A stretch of DNA of 64,000 bases from Saccoglossus kowalevskii (taxonomy: Eukaryota > Hemichordata > Enteropneusta > Harrimaniidae). Made by a program: the position numbers and the translations under genes. Location: NCBI RefSeq assembly GCF_000003605.2, contig NW_003150671.1, positions 1 to 64,000 of the forward strand. The letters are read 5' to 3'. The notes beneath the pieces were generated by a model. That model did not search any database, had not been told where the DNA came from, and worked only from the letters and a program-made list of their open reading frames with translations. Below, in pieces: positions 63,401 through 64,000 of the stretch (positions within the stretch are counted from its first letter, which is position 1; every line of letters begins with the position of its first letter).

Positions 63401-64000
63401 TCATGTAGTGGAGTGAATACTTTGTAGTATGCACGAATACTGTACAGAAGTAATGACCGTCGTGTAGTGGAGTGAATACTTTGTAGTATGCACGAATACT
63501 GTACAGAAGTAATAACCGTCGTGTAGTGGAGTGAATACTTTGTAGTATGCACGAATAATGTACAGAAGTAGTAACCATCGTGTAGTGGAATGAATACTTT
63601 GTAGTATGCACGAATACTGTACAGAAGTAATGACCGTCATGTAGTGAAGTGAATACTTTGTAGTATACACGAATACTGTACAGAAATAGTAACCGTCGTG
63701 TAGTGGAGTGAATACTTTGTAGTATGCGCGGATACTGTACAGAAGTAATAACCGTTGTGTAGTGGAGTGAATACTTTGTAGTATGCACGAATACTGTACA
63801 GAAGTTATGACCGTCGTGTAGTAGAGTGAATACTTTGTAGTATGCACGAATACTGTACAGAAGTAATGACCGTCGTGTAGTGGAGTGAATACTTTGTTGT
63901 GTGCACACAATACTGTACAGAAGTAATAACCGTCGTGTAGTGGAGTGAATACTTTGTAGTATGCACGAATACCGTACGGAAGTAATGACTGTCGTGTAGT
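63401..64000. repeat. Class C block, cut by the window end
   Basis: GTCATG, AGTAGTAACCATCG, GTGAAG with GTATACACG, GAAATAGTAACC, GCGCGGATAC, ACCGTTGTG, GTTATGACC, GTAGTAGAG, palindromic monomer, ATACCGTACGG. The array continues past the last base. Confidence 0.65.
63897..63910. repeat. 14-bp palindrome TTGTGTGCACACAA
   Basis: Tenth copy in the window, again after GTTATGACC/GTAGTAGAG and before TAATAACC and ATACCGTACGG. Confidence 0.95.

Larger units (their letters stand above)
1..64000. repeat. 59-bp satellite DNA array, about 1,084 head-to-tail monomers
   Basis: Every line of sequence repeats with a 59-bp period: GTAGTG first occurs at 25 and the last GTAGT at 63996, with the motif recurring throughout. 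All copies have the same orientation; I saw no inverted monomer and no non-satellite segment. The consensus has 18 A, 17 T, 16 G and 8 C, so it is 41% G+C and G-rich on the plus strand. Copies differ mainly by substitutions at a few positions (7, 27, 31, 42, 51, 55, 58); length changes are rare and are single bases. Both window edges fall inside a monomer, so the array is longer than 64 kb. The best reading is constitutive heterochromatin of a eukaryote. Centromeric versus other location cannot be decided from sequence alone, and the species is not recognisable. Confidence 0.99.

Noticed and set aside
1-64000. CRISPR array
   Set aside because: The repeats are directly adjacent with no unique spacers between them.
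1-64000. CENP-B box
   Set aside because: The nearest match on the reverse strand, TTCGTGCATACTAC, lacks the required A and CGGG positions of the box. A different centromere protein site cannot be excluded.
1-64000. Telomeric repeats
   Set aside because: No TTAGGG, TTTAGGG or TTAGG tandem runs on either strand.
1-64000. Transposon, LTR element or other insertion
   Set aside because: The 59-bp phase is kept throughout apart from counted one-base changes, so there is no room for an insertion.
1-64000. tRNA, rRNA, small RNA genes, promoters or terminators
   Set aside because: No cloverleaf, box, or unique stretch was seen; any short motif match would repeat about a thousand times and so carries no weight.
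1-64000. Hormone-receptor-like elements (TGACC half-sites, TACTGTACAG)
   Set aside because: Only half-sites at 59-bp spacing; no correctly spaced inverted pair.
1-64000. Octamer-like ATGCACAAAT in the CACAAAT monomers
   Set aside because: It has two extra bases compared with ATGCAAAT and is explained by a CpG change in CACGAAT.
1-64000. Naming the host species or satellite family
   Set aside because: I do not recognise the monomer, and nothing else in the window is informative; a database search of the 59-bp consensus would decide.

Overview
The whole window is one uninterrupted satellite-DNA array: a 59-bp monomer repeated head to tail on one strand from the first base to the last, about 1,084 full copies. 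I find no gene, RNA gene, mobile element, CRISPR array or unique sequence. Both ends lie inside the array. The monomer begins GTAGTGGAGTGAATAC, has TGCACGAATACTGTAC in the middle and ends GACCGTCGT, and it is about 41% G+C. Length, head-to-tail order, higher-order repeats and CpG-centred variation point to a eukaryotic nuclear satellite (pericentromeric, subtelomeric, B- or sex-chromosome heterochromatin are all possible). The sequence does not identify the species, and I do not recognise this monomer as a named satellite.

The array is a mosaic of five monomer classes, which I call A to E. Positions are counted from GTAGTG = 1. Class A has TACGG (G at 42) and TAATAACC (A at 51) and is the most homogeneous. 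Class B is an ordered series of marked monomers (ACTTAGTAG, GAACGAAT, CGTAATGTAATGG, GAATTAATG, ACATAAGTTATGACCGACAT, GAAGAAATG). Class C is a different ordered series (GTATTATGCACACAT, TGTCCGTCG, AGTAGTAACCATCG, GTTATGACC, TTGTGTGCACACAA). Class D is a block of about 0.5 kb with TATCCACGAATACTGCACGG, GCAAGAAT, CGAAAGTAATG and GACGGTCG. Class E carries CTGTGCAGAAG, GTGAGTAC, GAATTAATG and repeated GTGCAGTGG. In order: A 0-0.9 kb, C, short B, C to 9.3 kb, B to 15.2, D/A/E/A to 18.7, C to 20.1, B to 25.5, C (with a diverged stretch and a short B) to 31.0, B to 32.8, mostly A/D/E to 52.3 (C inserts at 35.5, 36.1-37.3 and 47.2-47.6), C to 56.3, A/E/D to 58.1, C/E/A/C to 62.5, B to 63.4, C to the end. 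Class edges are good to about one monomer.

Above the monomer there are higher-order periods of 354 bp (6 monomers) and 1,003 bp (17 monomers; seen in B, C and the E/D region). Near-identical segments of 0.5-1.8 kb also recur 15-51 kb apart. I count 29 one-base length changes whose net (+15) equals the phase shift between the first and last monomer, so no hidden insertion is needed to explain the window.

The very long minus-strand open reading frames (up to 1,330 codons) are a by-product. The monomer has no stop triplet on that strand, and 59 is not a multiple of 3, so all three frames run open through the same cyclic 59-residue peptide. They should not be annotated as genes.
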